Part shown: positions 1-7,206 of the stretch, one piece after another
Layout: each line of letters opens with the position of its first letter
Position numbering within the stretch: the first letter of the stretch is position 1
Virus record (IMG/VR): IMGVR_UViG_3300013010_000006
Location: 1 to 30,830 of that record
DNA from: a virus
Reading direction: 5' to 3' (one strand)
DNA length: 30,830 nt
Notes under the pieces: model-generated
What the model was told of the DNA's origin: nothing
Database searches by the model: none
What the model saw: the letters and a program-made list of their open reading frames with translations, nothing else
Translations under genes and position numbers: made by a program

Positions 1-123
1 AAGAACTCGGAGAGGATTGGACTACTGTTGAAGATACAATTTCGTTTAGTGAAAACGGCTTAGTAATGACTTCAACGGAAGGAACAGATGTAAATGTAAG
101 AACAACACCTGCAATTGTAGAGG
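1..123. repeat. Terminal direct repeat (left copy)
   Basis: These 123 bases are identical, base for base, to 30708-30830. The reading frame runs through the join without a break. Because the repeat lies in the middle of a gene, it is more likely the overlap of a circular assembly than the physical end of the virion DNA. The unit genome would then be 30707 bp. A collapsed copy of the repeated modules in this same gene is the main alternative. Confidence 0.85.
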
Positions 124-1784
124 ATGGTAAGTCATACAAAGTAACTTATACAATTCACGCAATAGGATTAACTGGCACAAATTCTATTCAGTATTATACT
201 GGCTCTACTTTAGGGTATCAGGATTTACCTGAACAAGGTGTAGGAACTCACACCTTTTATCACACTAAAGCTGCTGGGGTTGATTATTGGTATTTCAAAT
301 TAGAAAATGGCAACGCCTCAACAACCGACACAGTAACTATAAGCAGCATCGTAGTCCAAGAGCTTGGAGAGGGGTGGAATTTTAATACTCCGCCTTGGGA
401 TGTTGTGTCAAATGGTATTGCTTCTGATGGAGCAAATAGCAATGATATGAATCAATCAACATGGTTTCCAGTTCTGGGAAAATCATATAAGATAGTTTAT
501 ACAATAGCTTCAATTACTCAAGGTTCATACAAAATTACTTTAGGAGGTCAAACAACTACACCCAGAAGTGCAGCAGCAACATACACAGAGTATATCACAG
601 CCACAGATTTAAGTAATGGAGGTGGAAGGTTAAGAATACAGATTGATAATGATAATGCAATTGGAACAATCAGCAGTATCTCAGTTAAGGAGGTCGGACA
701 AGATTGGACTGTTCAAGAGGGTTGGACTGTTGAAGATAACAAAGCGGTATGTGATGGTTCGTTAAATAAAAACATTAATCAAAATATTGGCTTAATTACT
801 GGAAAACCTTATAAAATAGTTTTTACTGTAGCCGATTATGTTTCTGGAAAAATAGATTATAATGTTGGGGGCAATACAAGGAGGGGTGACATTGCAGCAA
901 ATGGAACTTATACGGATTATGTTGTTTCAGATAGTGGGAATTTTTTGTACTTTCAGTCAAACCAAACTTTGGGTTTTGTAGGTTCAATAACAAACATTAC
1001 AGTCCAACAACTTGATACAAATGATAGATGGGTAACATTTGCAGATCCAGATTCAAAATCTGTAATGAAACTCGGTCAGGTAGATCTTGAGATTGATTCA
1101 TCTGGAAATAATTGTGGAGTATATCAGACTGGATTGATTAAGCCAAATAAGCTCTATATCATCACGATAAATATGAAAGCAACAGCAGCTATCTATGTTG
1201 AGATTGCTGCTTCTTTGGGTACGGCTGTGAGTGCTGTGATAGGAACAGAATTACTGACTACATCATACAAGGAATATTCTTTTGAATATGTCACTCCATT
1301 TGCTGTTGATCATGACTTGCAAATACACAGATTGTTTGGTTCTGGAGCAAATCAAACTATTTCCATTGATTATGTTTCTATGAATGGGGTTGATGAAAGC
1401 CAGTGGACTAATGATCCAACTTGGGATCCATTTGCAACATCACTGGTTTTTGTTCCTACCTTAACAGATGAATCAACAAACAACTCAAAGCAATTCACAC
1501 TTAATACTTCAATAACTGATGGAGGTTGGGATGGTCGAAGTTTACATGGCCAAGTAATAATCAATGAATTTCCAACTGAAGTTCCAGCAGCTGGAATTAT
1601 CAATTTAAAACAACCTGATTTTTTAGAAGGATTTTACCAAGTAGAAATTCGTGGTTATCTTGGAACTTTTTATCGAGTATTAGGAAAATGCATGGCACAT
1701 CTTGAGAGAACATCCACAGAAGATGGATACAATAGATTTGAATCATATAATGACACAGTAACATACAAGGCATATGAAGAATAA
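1..1784 (+). CDS. Modular tail fibre / receptor-binding protein, C-terminal part (continues from 29798-30707)
   Basis: This is the second part of a gene that starts at 29798 and crosses the circular junction; the joined product is 897 residues. The codon spanning the join is residue 304, and position 3 starts residue 305. The part here holds four further copies of a beta-rich module of about 105-125 residues. Each ends in a strand plus a Trp-containing turn: IVVQELGEGW (about residues 420-429), ISVKEVGQDW (530-539), ITVQQLDTNDRW (636-647) and a divergent one ending near SQW (about 772). Such modules resemble the jelly-roll carbohydrate-binding domains found in phage fibres, so binding of host surface glycan is likely. 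The last 110 or so residues look like a different, small virion domain. An ATG at 66 would give only a truncated product and is probably not the real start. The 3' end overlaps the portal gene by 11 bases. Confidence 0.75.
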   Translation, partial: ELGEDWTTVEDTISFSENGLVMTSTEGTDVNVRTTPAIVEDGKSYKVTYTIHAIGLTGTNSIQYYTGSTLGYQDLPEQGVGTHTFYHTKAAGVDYWYFKLENGNASTTDTVTISSIVVQELGEGWNFNTPPWDVVSNGIASDGANSNDMNQSTWFPVLGKSYKIVYTIASITQGSYKITLGGQTTTPRSAAATYTEYITATDLSNGGGRLRIQIDNDNAIGTISSISVKEVGQDWTVQEGWTVEDNKAVCDGSLNKNINQNIGLITGKPYKIVFTVADYVSGKIDYNVGGNTRRGDIAANGTYTDYVVSDSGNFLYFQSNQTLGFVGSITNITVQQLDTNDRWVTFADPDSKSVMKLGQVDLEIDSSGNNCGVYQTGLIKPNKLYIITINMKATAAIYVEIAASLGTAVSAVIGTELLTTSYKEYSFEYVTPFAVDHDLQIHRLFGSGANQTISIDYVSMNGVDESQWTNDPTWDPFATSLVFVPTLTDESTNNSKQFTLNTSITDGGWDGRSLHGQVIINEFPTEVPAAGIINLKQPDFLEGFYQVEIRGYLGTFYRVLGKCMAHLERTSTEDGYNRFESYNDTVTYKAYEE

Positions 1785-3606
1785 TAAAAGCGAGTTCTCA
1801 GTAATGGGAATGCCAGTGCATGACGTTCCACAATTTGAAGAAGTACAAGGAAAGAATTGGATATCATACGGCTCTGATGATTGCTATGGTGATTATCTTG
1901 AGAGCTTGTATCTTGGATCTTCAATACATTCAGCAATTGTGAATGGTGTTGGAGCTATGATATACGGCAAAGGACTGGATGCGGTTGAAAGAGATGATTC
2001 AGATGGTAACAAAGAGCAGTGGTTGAGACTTCAATCTCTATTGAATAGCAGTGATGATGATTTGCTCAAAAAATTAGCTATTGACTTAAAGCTATACGGC
2101 CAGTGTTATGTGAATACAATCTGGAATAAAGCAAGAACTTCAGTTGCTCAGATGAAACACTTGCCAGTGCATACGTTGAGAGCTGGTGTAGCAGACAGTG
2201 AAGGAAATATACATGAGTGGTATTACAAAAATTCTTGGGCAAGGTCTAATGATAGAGTAAAACCAAATGTATTGAAGTCTTTTTCAAGTGAGGACAGAAC
2301 AAATGCATCCACAGTTTTACAGATAAAGAGATATGCTCCATCTTTTCATTATTATGGGTTGCCAGATTACGTTGGTTCAACTGGATATATAGAACTGGAT
2401 CATGAGGTGCAGTCTTTCCATCTAAACAACATTAAAAATTCACTCATGCCAAGTATGATGTTGAGTTTTTCTAATGGTATTCCAACAGATCAAGAGAGAG
2501 CAGATATTGAACGCAAAGTATATGAAAAATTCTCTGGAAGTAACAATGCTGGAAAGCTATTAATAACGTTTAATGATGGGCCAGATACAGCTCCAAAGAT
2601 TGAACCAATTTCAAGCAATGGATCTGATGATATGTACACCTACCTAAGCACTGAGATAACTAACAAAGTGCTCTCAGGTCATAGAGTGACATCACCACTA
2701 TTATTTGGAGTGAGAGGTGGTGGAAATTCTTGGGGTTCTAATGCTGATGAATTAAATGATTCATACAGTTTATTCCACAATACAGTTGTAGAGGAATTCC
2801 AAGAAATTTTACTCAAGGGATTACAGCCTATATTTGAATCGAATGCTATAAATTTAGATATATTTTTCATTCCATCGAAACCAGCTAACTTCATAAATAT
2901 TGAAGATGACACTACTGAGGTCGTAGAACCACCAAAAGAAGAAATGAGTAGTGAGATACCTAAACCAGATGAAAGTTGCTTAGAAGCTCTCTTATCACTT
3001 GGAGAGGATGCTCCAGAAGGATATGAAGTGATTGATGAACGTGAAGTGGATTATGATGATGAAGATCGGCTTGATGGAATGATTAATGGAGTGAATTTAG
3101 CTTCAGTAATTCCAAATCCAAGTGATCAATCAAAAGAGCAAGACAATCCACTGTTTAAAATTAGGTATCAATACGCTCCACTGAAAATAAACCAGATGAA
3201 ATACAAGAGCAGAGACTTTTGTGTCAAAATGGTCAATGCTGCTAAGTTTTATACTAAGGAAAATATCTACAAAGCTGGTAGAACAGCGGTCAATAAAGGA
3301 TGGGGGCCAAAAGGTGCATCAAAATATGACATATGGCTATATAAGGGCGGTGGATCATGTGCTCATTATTGGAGTAGATTCACGTTCCTGAAGAAAGATG
3401 ATTCAAGAATCACTGCTAAACAACGACAAGCCATAATTAATGCGCTTGATCCAGATGAAAGAAAAGCAGTCACACCAAAAAAGAATGATCCAAAGGTAGC
3501 AGAGAGACCAAGAGATATGGATAACCGAGGATTTTTACCATCTAACAAAGCAGCTCAGAATATTAAAACTCCAGTGAATTACGTGAAACCAAAAGAAGAT
3601 AATTAA
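1774..3606 (+). CDS. Portal protein with C-terminal extension
   Basis: The 610-residue product resembles portal proteins of Bacteroidota phages, which form the dodecameric ring at one capsid vertex through which DNA is packaged and released. The N-terminal 370 or so residues show the usual order: a start region with YLESLYLGSSIHSAIVNGV, a segment LYGQCYVNTIW, a mid-region with HYYGLPDYVG and the later EITNKVLSGHRVTSPLLFGV followed by a Gly-rich loop. An acidic linker (about 375-440) leads to a separate C-terminal domain with SRDFCVKMVNA, YDIWLYKGGGSCAHYW and a Lys-rich end. That domain looks like a structural domain that other Bacteroidota phages carry in a separate head protein (from memory, not searched). 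The gene overlaps the fibre gene by 11 bases and is followed 2 bases later by the connector. The portal assignment is fairly secure; the fusion is inference. Confidence 0.75.
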   Translation: MKNNKSEFSVMGMPVHDVPQFEEVQGKNWISYGSDDCYGDYLESLYLGSSIHSAIVNGVGAMIYGKGLDAVERDDSDGNKEQWLRLQSLLNSSDDDLLKKLAIDLKLYGQCYVNTIWNKARTSVAQMKHLPVHTLRAGVADSEGNIHEWYYKNSWARSNDRVKPNVLKSFSSEDRTNASTVLQIKRYAPSFHYYGLPDYVGSTGYIELDHEVQSFHLNNIKNSLMPSMMLSFSNGIPTDQERADIERKVYEKFSGSNNAGKLLITFNDGPDTAPKIEPISSNGSDDMYTYLSTEITNKVLSGHRVTSPLLFGVRGGGNSWGSNADELNDSYSLFHNTVVEEFQEILLKGLQPIFESNAINLDIFFIPSKPANFINIEDDTTEVVEPPKEEMSSEIPKPDESCLEALLSLGEDAPEGYEVIDEREVDYDDEDRLDGMINGVNLASVIPNPSDQSKEQDNPLFKIRYQYAPLKINQMKYKSRDFCVKMVNAAKFYTKENIYKAGRTAVNKGWGPKGASKYDIWLYKGGGSCAHYWSRFTFLKKDDSRITAKQRQAIINALDPDERKAVTPKKNDPKVAERPRDMDNRGFLPSNKAAQNIKTPVNYVKPKEDN

Positions 3607-3608
3607 TC

Positions 3609-4190
3609 ATGGCAAGTACTACAATTGTATTGGTATCTCCATCAAGAGTTAAGAGAGATACATCACTGGGTGGATCGGTTGATCCAAATGTGTTATTTCC
3701 AGCTATTTTACAAGCTCAAGAAAAATGGATTTTGCCAGTGCTGGGAACAGATCTTTATAATAAGATAAAAACACTGATTTCAGCTGGAACAATTGACGAA
3801 GTTGGAAATGAAATTTATGCCACATTATTGAACACATATATCATTCCATGTTTGGTGCAATTTAGCTTCATGGAGGTGATACCAGTGTTGAGAGTGAGAT
3901 TCGTGAACAATGCTGTTGTGGCAATGAACTCTGAACAAGGTGGATCTGTGTCATATGATGATATAAAACCTCTCATATCAACTGCAAGAGATATTGCATC
4001 ATGGTATAAAGAAAGACTAATTGACTATCTATGTGCAAACTCCTCAACATATCCAGAATTTACAAGCAATACATTTCCAGATGTTGCACCATCTTCAGCA
4101 AACTACACTCAAGGATTAAATGTGGAGAGATCATACAACAAATCAGAAGCAGAAGCATTATTGAGATTAATTACTGGGCCAAGAGTATGA
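3609..4190 (+). CDS. Head-tail connector (adaptor) protein
   Basis: The 193-residue product is mostly helical and follows the portal directly. The stretch ILQAQEKWILPVLGTDLYNK near residues 32-51 matches a signature I associate with connector proteins of Bacteroidota phages (DUF6712-like), where N-terminal helices bind the portal. It would form a ring under the portal and join it to the tail. The later segment has a conserved-looking helix around SWYKERLIDYL, then a polar C-terminal tail. Position after the portal supports the role. No catalytic motif is visible. The family name is from memory; the connector role is moderately sure. Confidence 0.65.
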   Translation: MASTTIVLVSPSRVKRDTSLGGSVDPNVLFPAILQAQEKWILPVLGTDLYNKIKTLISAGTIDEVGNEIYATLLNTYIIPCLVQFSFMEVIPVLRVRFVNNAVVAMNSEQGGSVSYDDIKPLISTARDIASWYKERLIDYLCANSSTYPEFTSNTFPDVAPSSANYTQGLNVERSYNKSEAEALLRLITGPRV

Positions 4191-4330
4191 AACTTAACAA
4201 GCGCACCAGAGCTAATATCAAAAAATTAAAGAAATATATTAAGAAACATGGCAACAAAAAAAGTAACACAACTGGCAACAGCGACAAGTGCAGCGGATCT
4301 GGATCTTGTGATGATTGTCGATGTGGCTGA
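4187..4330 (+). CDS. Possible small basic protein, 47 aa
   Basis: An ATG at 4187 overlaps the stop of the connector gene in an ATGA junction, the arrangement used by many genes here. It opens a 47-codon frame. The first 25 residues are very basic (MKLNKRTRANIKKLKKYIKK) and the end has four cysteines within ten residues. The second half overlaps the next gene by 83 bases in another frame, so its Cys-rich, Gly/Ser-rich tail may be a by-product of that gene. The start geometry argues for a real gene; the overlap argues against. No function is assigned. Confidence 0.35.
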   Translation: MKLNKRTRANIKKLKKYIKKHGNKKSNTTGNSDKCSGSGSCDDCRCG

Positions 4331-4967
4331 CACTGCGATGTCACCAGATGGCACAAATAAGCAGATCACAAAAGCCAATTTATTGACTGGAATTGGTGGA
4401 GGTGGAGGATTGCTTGTATCAGGCGGTGCAAGGATTCAAGTTTCTACAACTACCGACAACGGTTCTCTCTGCATTGGATGGGGTGGATCTTTGGGTTTTA
4501 ATTACTATGTATGGTCTTCTTCTATTGGAGCAAATCCTTTGACTACGGGTGGGGATTTAGGAACTCCAGGTACTACACAAATAGCTTCAGTTACTATGAG
4601 TTCAGTAGTTAATACAATGTTTGTAGCTGCTTCTTCAGGAACGGCAACATTTTCAGTTATTCAAGAGTTTGATAGTTCTGCTGAAGTAGCTGGAGTTGTT
4701 ATGAGATATATGATATGGAAAGCAGATGCTGGTTTAGTTACTGCTTTAGAAAATGGAACTGGAGGTGCTGGATTAACTGCTACTTTAGTTGCAAGTGCAA
4801 AATTGACCGTACCAGCATCTTCTCAATCTATTAAACCTATGGTTGTAACTTCTACAAATGGGGTTGCTATTGCTAAAGGTGACATAATATTTGGCTGTAC
4901 TGTTTATGATGGTACGGTTACTGGCACTCAATATTTTCCTATGAACCTTTCAATTTACACAGTATAA
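4248..4967 (+). CDS. Putative virion adhesin / secondary tail fibre
   Basis: The 239-residue product opens with a pattern typical of phage fibre and appendage proteins: a short Thr/Ala-rich head (TKKVTQLATATSAADLDLVM) and then KQITKANLL at about 38-46, which usually precedes a trimeric shaft or receptor-binding domain. A Gly run at 50-54 separates this from a beta-rich, Ser/Thr/Gly-rich C-terminal domain of about 185 residues with few charges, as expected for a virion surface domain. It has no signal peptide. It lies between the connector and the membrane-protein cluster and ends in a TAATG junction with the next gene. A role in host attachment is inferred from composition and the N-terminal pattern only. 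Confidence 0.5.
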   Translation: MATKKVTQLATATSAADLDLVMIVDVADTAMSPDGTNKQITKANLLTGIGGGGGLLVSGGARIQVSTTTDNGSLCIGWGGSLGFNYYVWSSSIGANPLTTGGDLGTPGTTQIASVTMSSVVNTMFVAASSGTATFSVIQEFDSSAEVAGVVMRYMIWKADAGLVTALENGTGGAGLTATLVASAKLTVPASSQSIKPMVVTSTNGVAIAKGDIIFGCTVYDGTVTGTQYFPMNLSIYTV

Positions 4968-5131
4968 TGGCTCACGACAAAATAGACTTTCACGGTGAAG
5001 ATTTAGACAAAATACTTGACAGTAGTCCTACAGACAAAGCAACTTTATCAGAGATAAGGACTTCAGTACAAGAGTTGTATCATATATTCCACGAATACCT
5101 TTTGGACTTGCAAAATAAAGAAGTTGAATAA
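4967..5131 (+). CDS. Small acidic protein of unknown function, 54 aa
   Basis: The frame starts in a TAATG overlap with the upstream stop and ends in a second TAATG overlap with the downstream start, which is strong evidence that it is a translated gene in a coupled series. The product (MAHDKIDFHGEDLDKILDSS at its start) is acidic and predicted helical, with an amphipathic C-terminal half around SVQELYHIFHEYLLDL. No family recognised. Confidence 0.6.
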   Translation: MAHDKIDFHGEDLDKILDSSPTDKATLSEIRTSVQELYHIFHEYLLDLQNKEVE

Positions 5132-5331
5132 TGGAAATATTAGCAGTTGCGGCATCTTGTTTTATTGGAATACTTGGAACGTGGATCAGAATGACAAATG
5201 ATGTCACAAAAATCAAAGCAAGGATATTCTCACTTGAAAAGCAAGAAGGAGAGGTCAAATCACTACTCAAAGAATTGTGTGTTGGTATGCAAGAAATTAA
5301 GATTTTATTAGCAGAAAAAGGAATCAAATAA
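5131..5331 (+). CDS. Small membrane protein with coiled coil, 66 aa
   Basis: The product has one N-terminal hydrophobic segment (about residues 3-18, ILAVAASCFIGILGTW) followed by a charged helix of about 45 residues with heptad-like spacing (IKARIFSLEKQEGEVKSLLK). This layout is seen in small lysis-associated proteins such as inner-membrane spanins and XhlA-type accessories, although XhlA has its membrane segment at the other end. It is the first of three consecutive small membrane proteins, which makes a lysis or membrane role likely. It is coupled to the previous gene by TAATG. Which lysis component it is cannot be decided. Confidence 0.55.
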   Translation: MEILAVAASCFIGILGTWIRMTNDVTKIKARIFSLEKQEGEVKSLLKELCVGMQEIKILLAEKGIK

Positions 5332-5344
5332 AAATATATATATT

Positions 5345-5506
5345 ATGGAATTTATTATTGAAAACTGGGCAATATTGCTATTGTCTTTTATGGCTTTTTT
5401 GAAAGTGGTTGTGAATCTCACACCTACAAAAACAGACAATCAGATATTTGGATATCTGGATATTCTCATAACAGCAATAACTGGAGATCGTAGAAAGAAG
5501 AAGTGA
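5345..5506 (+). CDS. Holin-like small membrane protein, 53 aa
   Basis: The ATG at 5345 begins a 53-codon frame. A hydrophobic helix (about 7-25, NWAILLLSFMAFLKVVV) is followed by LTPTKTDNQIFGYLDILITA and a very basic end, DRRKKK. A single membrane segment, small size and a positively charged cytoplasmic tail are typical of phage holins. The pattern K-V-V-V-x-L-T-P-T-x-x-D also looks familiar from small membrane proteins of Bacteroidota phages. It ends in a GTGA overlap with the next gene. Holin is inference from topology and neighbours. Confidence 0.55.
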   Translation: MEFIIENWAILLLSFMAFLKVVVNLTPTKTDNQIFGYLDILITAITGDRRKKK

Positions 5507-5724
5507 AGCAAATTCTCACACAGATATTAGGGAATCTTGATATTACTGAGATATTTAAAACTAAAGGTAATTTGAGGAGATGGAGCGCAAAGCGTTCTAT
5601 TGGTGGCATCATTGTATTGACTGCGTGTAATGATGTTTTAATACATGGTATATCATGGCAAGGTGTTGTGATGTGCTTTGTTGGAGTGTTGCCATTAATA
5701 TTATCACTATATGAATACAACTAA
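5503..5724 (+). CDS. Small membrane protein, possible holin, 73 aa
   Basis: The start is GTG at 5503, in a GTGA overlap with the preceding stop. The N-terminal 30 residues are polar; then come two hydrophobic stretches (about 34-49, GGIIVLTACNDVLIHG, and 52-68, WQGVVMCFVGVLPLILSL). A Lys/Arg pair of segments (RRWSAKRS) precedes the first one, giving a positive-inside signal. Two close membrane segments and a length near 70 residues fit class II holins. With 5131-5506 it forms a set of three neighbouring membrane proteins that could control lysis timing. Confidence 0.55.
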   Translation: MKQILTQILGNLDITEIFKTKGNLRRWSAKRSIGGIIVLTACNDVLIHGISWQGVVMCFVGVLPLILSLYEYN

Positions 5725-5803
5725 GAAATATACTTGGTATTCAAGTCAAACATATCACAATGGATTCAATACAGCTGTTCTGTACACTTATATTCCTAAA
5801 TGA
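5711..5803 (+). CDS. Possible 30-aa peptide
   Basis: An ATG at 5711 opens a 30-codon frame (MNTTKKYTWYSSQTYHNGFN at its start) that overlaps the upstream gene by 14 bases and shares an ATGA junction with the phosphoesterase at 5800. It may be a real short peptide or simply the coupling leader for the next gene. No function can be given. Confidence 0.3.
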   Translation: MNTTKKYTWYSSQTYHNGFNTAVLYTYIPK

Positions 5804-6501
5804 GGCCAAGACTATCAGGAAATATTTTAAAGGCCTACAATAGCCTTATATCGCGTGAGAGACGTATTTTAGTTATTGGAGATCTGCATGAACCATTCTG
5901 TTTAGATGGATATCTTGAATTTTGTAAAGAAACATATGCTAAGTGGAATTGCAATCAAGTCTTATTCATTGGTGATATTATAGACAATCATTATTCAAGC
6001 TATCATGAAGCTGATCCAGATGGAATGGGTGGTGGATCAGAACTTGCATTAGCAATTAAGCGTGTACAGAAATGGTACACTGCATTTCCAGATGCTGATG
6101 TATGCATTGGAAATCATGATCGTATTATCATGCGCAAAGCATTTAGTTCTGCTATTCCAAAAGAATGGATCAAATCTTACAATGATGTGCTTGGTGTGAA
6201 ATGGAACTGGGTGGAGAGTGTTTCATATGATAATGTCCTATATGAGCATGGTGAAGGAGGTCAGGCCAAAACCAAAGCAAAGAATAACATGATGTCAAGT
6301 GTTTGCGGCCATACTCACACAGAAGCATATGTGCATTATTTCGTTGGCAAGAAATACAGAGTATTTGGAATGCAAGTTGGATGTGGTGTGGATGCTAACA
6401 GCTATGCAGCGGCATATGCAAAGAACTTTAAAAAACAAGCTATTGGATGCGGTGTCATATTAGGAGGTCACACAGCCATTAATGTACTGATGGATCTATA
6501 A
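5800..6501 (+). CDS. Calcineurin-like metallophosphoesterase
   Basis: The 233-residue product carries the full metal-binding set of the calcineurin-like phosphoesterase fold in the right order: GDLH (27-30), GDIID (58-62), GNHD (104-107), a His at 150 in YEHGEG and GHTH (170-173). Such enzymes hydrolyse phosphomono- or diesters with two metal ions; phage members may act on nucleotides or nucleic acids, but the substrate cannot be read from the sequence. It is the last gene of the virion/lysis operon, just upstream of a terminator. It has no signal peptide, so it acts in the cytoplasm. The family is sure, the substrate open. Confidence 0.85.
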   Translation: MRPRLSGNILKAYNSLISRERRILVIGDLHEPFCLDGYLEFCKETYAKWNCNQVLFIGDIIDNHYSSYHEADPDGMGGGSELALAIKRVQKWYTAFPDADVCIGNHDRIIMRKAFSSAIPKEWIKSYNDVLGVKWNWVESVSYDNVLYEHGEGGQAKTKAKNNMMSSVCGHTHTEAYVHYFVGKKYRVFGMQVGCGVDANSYAAAYAKNFKKQAIGCGVILGGHTAINVLMDL

Positions 6502-6507
6502 TAGAAA

Positions 6508-6592
6508 GAGAGCCACAGAAAATAAGGTGTTCACGTCTCATTTTGATGCAGCTCTCCAACTAAACAGATGACAAAGCACAATGGAACACTTT
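6508..6592 (+). ncRNA. Possible structured RNA in the 3' region of the virion/lysis operon
   Basis: This stretch carries no gene. Two pairs of complementary segments cross each other. GAGAGC (6508-6513) can pair with GCTCTC (6551-6556), and AAGGTGTTC (6524-6532) with GAACACTTT (6584-6592) over nine pairs with one G-U. The order is A-B-A'-B', with loops of 10, 18 and 27 nt, which is feasible for a pseudoknot. It lies between the phosphoesterase stop and the terminator, so it would be transcribed. Chance complementarity is possible. Confidence 0.25.
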
Positions 6593-6623
6593 GAAATCTG
6601 GTCAAATATACGTATAAATGATG

Positions 6624-6651
6624 AAACTCACTAAATGTGGGTTTTTTTTTT
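6624..6651 (+). terminator. Rho-independent terminator after the virion/lysis operon
   Basis: AAACTCAC (6624-6631), a loop TAAAT and GTGGGTTT (6637-6644) form an eight-pair hairpin with one T-G pair, followed by an unbroken T run to 6651. It sits about 120 bases after the last gene of the operon and just before the early promoter, where a transcription boundary is expected. Confidence 0.8.
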
Positions 6652-6705
6652 GCTCTGTATTCTCCAGTAAACACTAAGAAATCAAAGAAAGATTAAAGAA
6701 AGTAC

Positions 6706-6733
6706 AATAAAAGTATTGTTTTATTAAAAGTAT
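6706..6733. promoter_or_regulatory. Possible operator: inverted and direct repeats over the early promoter
   Basis: AATAAAA (6706-6712) and TTTTATT (6719-6725) form an inverted repeat. TAAAAGTAT occurs at 6708-6716 and again at 6725-6733, 17 bases apart. The copies cover the -33 element and the spacer of the promoter at 6714-6745, so a bound protein could block or help polymerase. The small helix-turn-helix protein at 9855 is one possible ligand. AT-richness makes chance repeats plausible. Confidence 0.35.
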
Positions 6734-6745
6734 GTTGTATCTTTA
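6714..6745 (+). promoter_or_regulatory. Bacteroidota-type promoter for the early region
   Basis: TATCTTTA at 6738-6745 is close to the TAnnTTTG (-7) consensus of Bacteroidota, and TATTG at 6714-6718 provides a -33 TTG with a 19-base spacer. Transcription would begin near 6751, about 23 bases before the first start codon at 6774. It is the first promoter after the terminator and the only plausible start for the early operon. The same core TTGTATCTTTAC recurs at 7527. Confidence 0.6.
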
Positions 6746-6773
6746 CGGTATGCAAAACGAAAAAACATACAAA

Positions 6774-6911
6774 ATGAAAAATTTAAAAACACAATTATCA
6801 GCAACAGAGTTAGAATTAGTTGTAAGCTCATTATCAATGACTATATCAGCAATTGAAACAGCAGAACAGAAAGAAGTTTATCTTGAATTATACAACAAGC
6901 TAACAAAGTAA
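6774..6911 (+). CDS. Small early protein, 45 aa
   Basis: The frame begins with ATG in an A-rich context (acaaaATGaaaa) about 23 bases after the predicted transcription start. The product (MKNLKTQLSATELELVVSSL at its start) is predicted helical with no membrane segment. As the first gene after the early promoter it may be made very early, a position often used for host-takeover peptides, but the sequence shows no function. Confidence 0.55.
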   Translation: MKNLKTQLSATELELVVSSLSMTISAIETAEQKEVYLELYNKLTK

Positions 6912-6923
6912 AAAAATAAGGTG

Positions 6924-6978
6924 AGGGGTGCGTGTAGTAAAGAAGCATTGAGTTGCTTGTATGGCGCATCCCTTTACT
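6924..6978 (+). ncRNA. Possible switching RNA element in a 5' leader
   Basis: In the 82-base gap before the gene at 6994, AGGGGTGCG (6924-6932) pairs with CGCATCCCT (6965-6973) over nine pairs with one G-T. AGTAAAG (6936-6942) pairs perfectly with CTTTACT (6972-6978). AAGCA (6943-6947) and TGCTT (6954-6958) form a hairpin inside both. The first two helices share bases 6972-6973. With no linker between their 3' strands they are unlikely to form fully together, so two alternative folds are more likely than a pseudoknot. No T run follows, so it is not a simple terminator. It could act on translation of the gene 16 bases downstream. Confidence 0.4.
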
Positions 6979-6993
6979 TAAAATCAAATCAAA

Positions 6994-7206
6994 ATGAATC
7001 AAGAATTAAAAAATAAGCTGGTGACTTTGAAACTAGAAGCTGAAACAGAAATTGTATATTATCGCAATCGTATGAATGAAGCTATTGATGATAAAGCTGG
7101 AAAATATAGCACTGAGTTTTATCAATCTAAACTTAACGAATCAAAAGAATATTTTAAAGGAATAATGGATACATTAAACATAATCGCACAAGATCAAGCA
7201 AAATGA
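6994..7206 (+). CDS. Small early protein of unknown function, 70 aa
   Basis: The product is charged and almost wholly helical, with coiled-coil-like spacing (LKNKLVTLKLEAETEIVYYR; later YQSKLNESKEYFKGIMDTLN). It follows the possible RNA switch and ends in an ATGA overlap with the next gene. No motif or family recognised. Confidence 0.65.
   Translation: MNQELKNKLVTLKLEAETEIVYYRNRMNEAIDDKAGKYSTEFYQSKLNESKEYFKGIMDTLNIIAQDQAK

Noticed and set aside
1-123. Physical direct terminal repeat of the virion DNA
   Set aside because: The ends would cut the fibre gene in two. An overlap left by assembling a circular or permuted genome explains the repeat better, although it cannot be excluded from sequence alone.
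6652-6740. A-rich stretch as replication origin
   Set aside because: It has a few short repeats, but no iterons beyond the two TAAAAGTAT copies, and these fit an operator over the promoter better. The initiator gene is more than 3 kb away.
6502-6773. tRNA gene in the largest gene-free gap
   Set aside because: No cloverleaf, anticodon arm or CCA-like end can be drawn; the gap is explained by a terminator, a promoter and possible RNA pairing.
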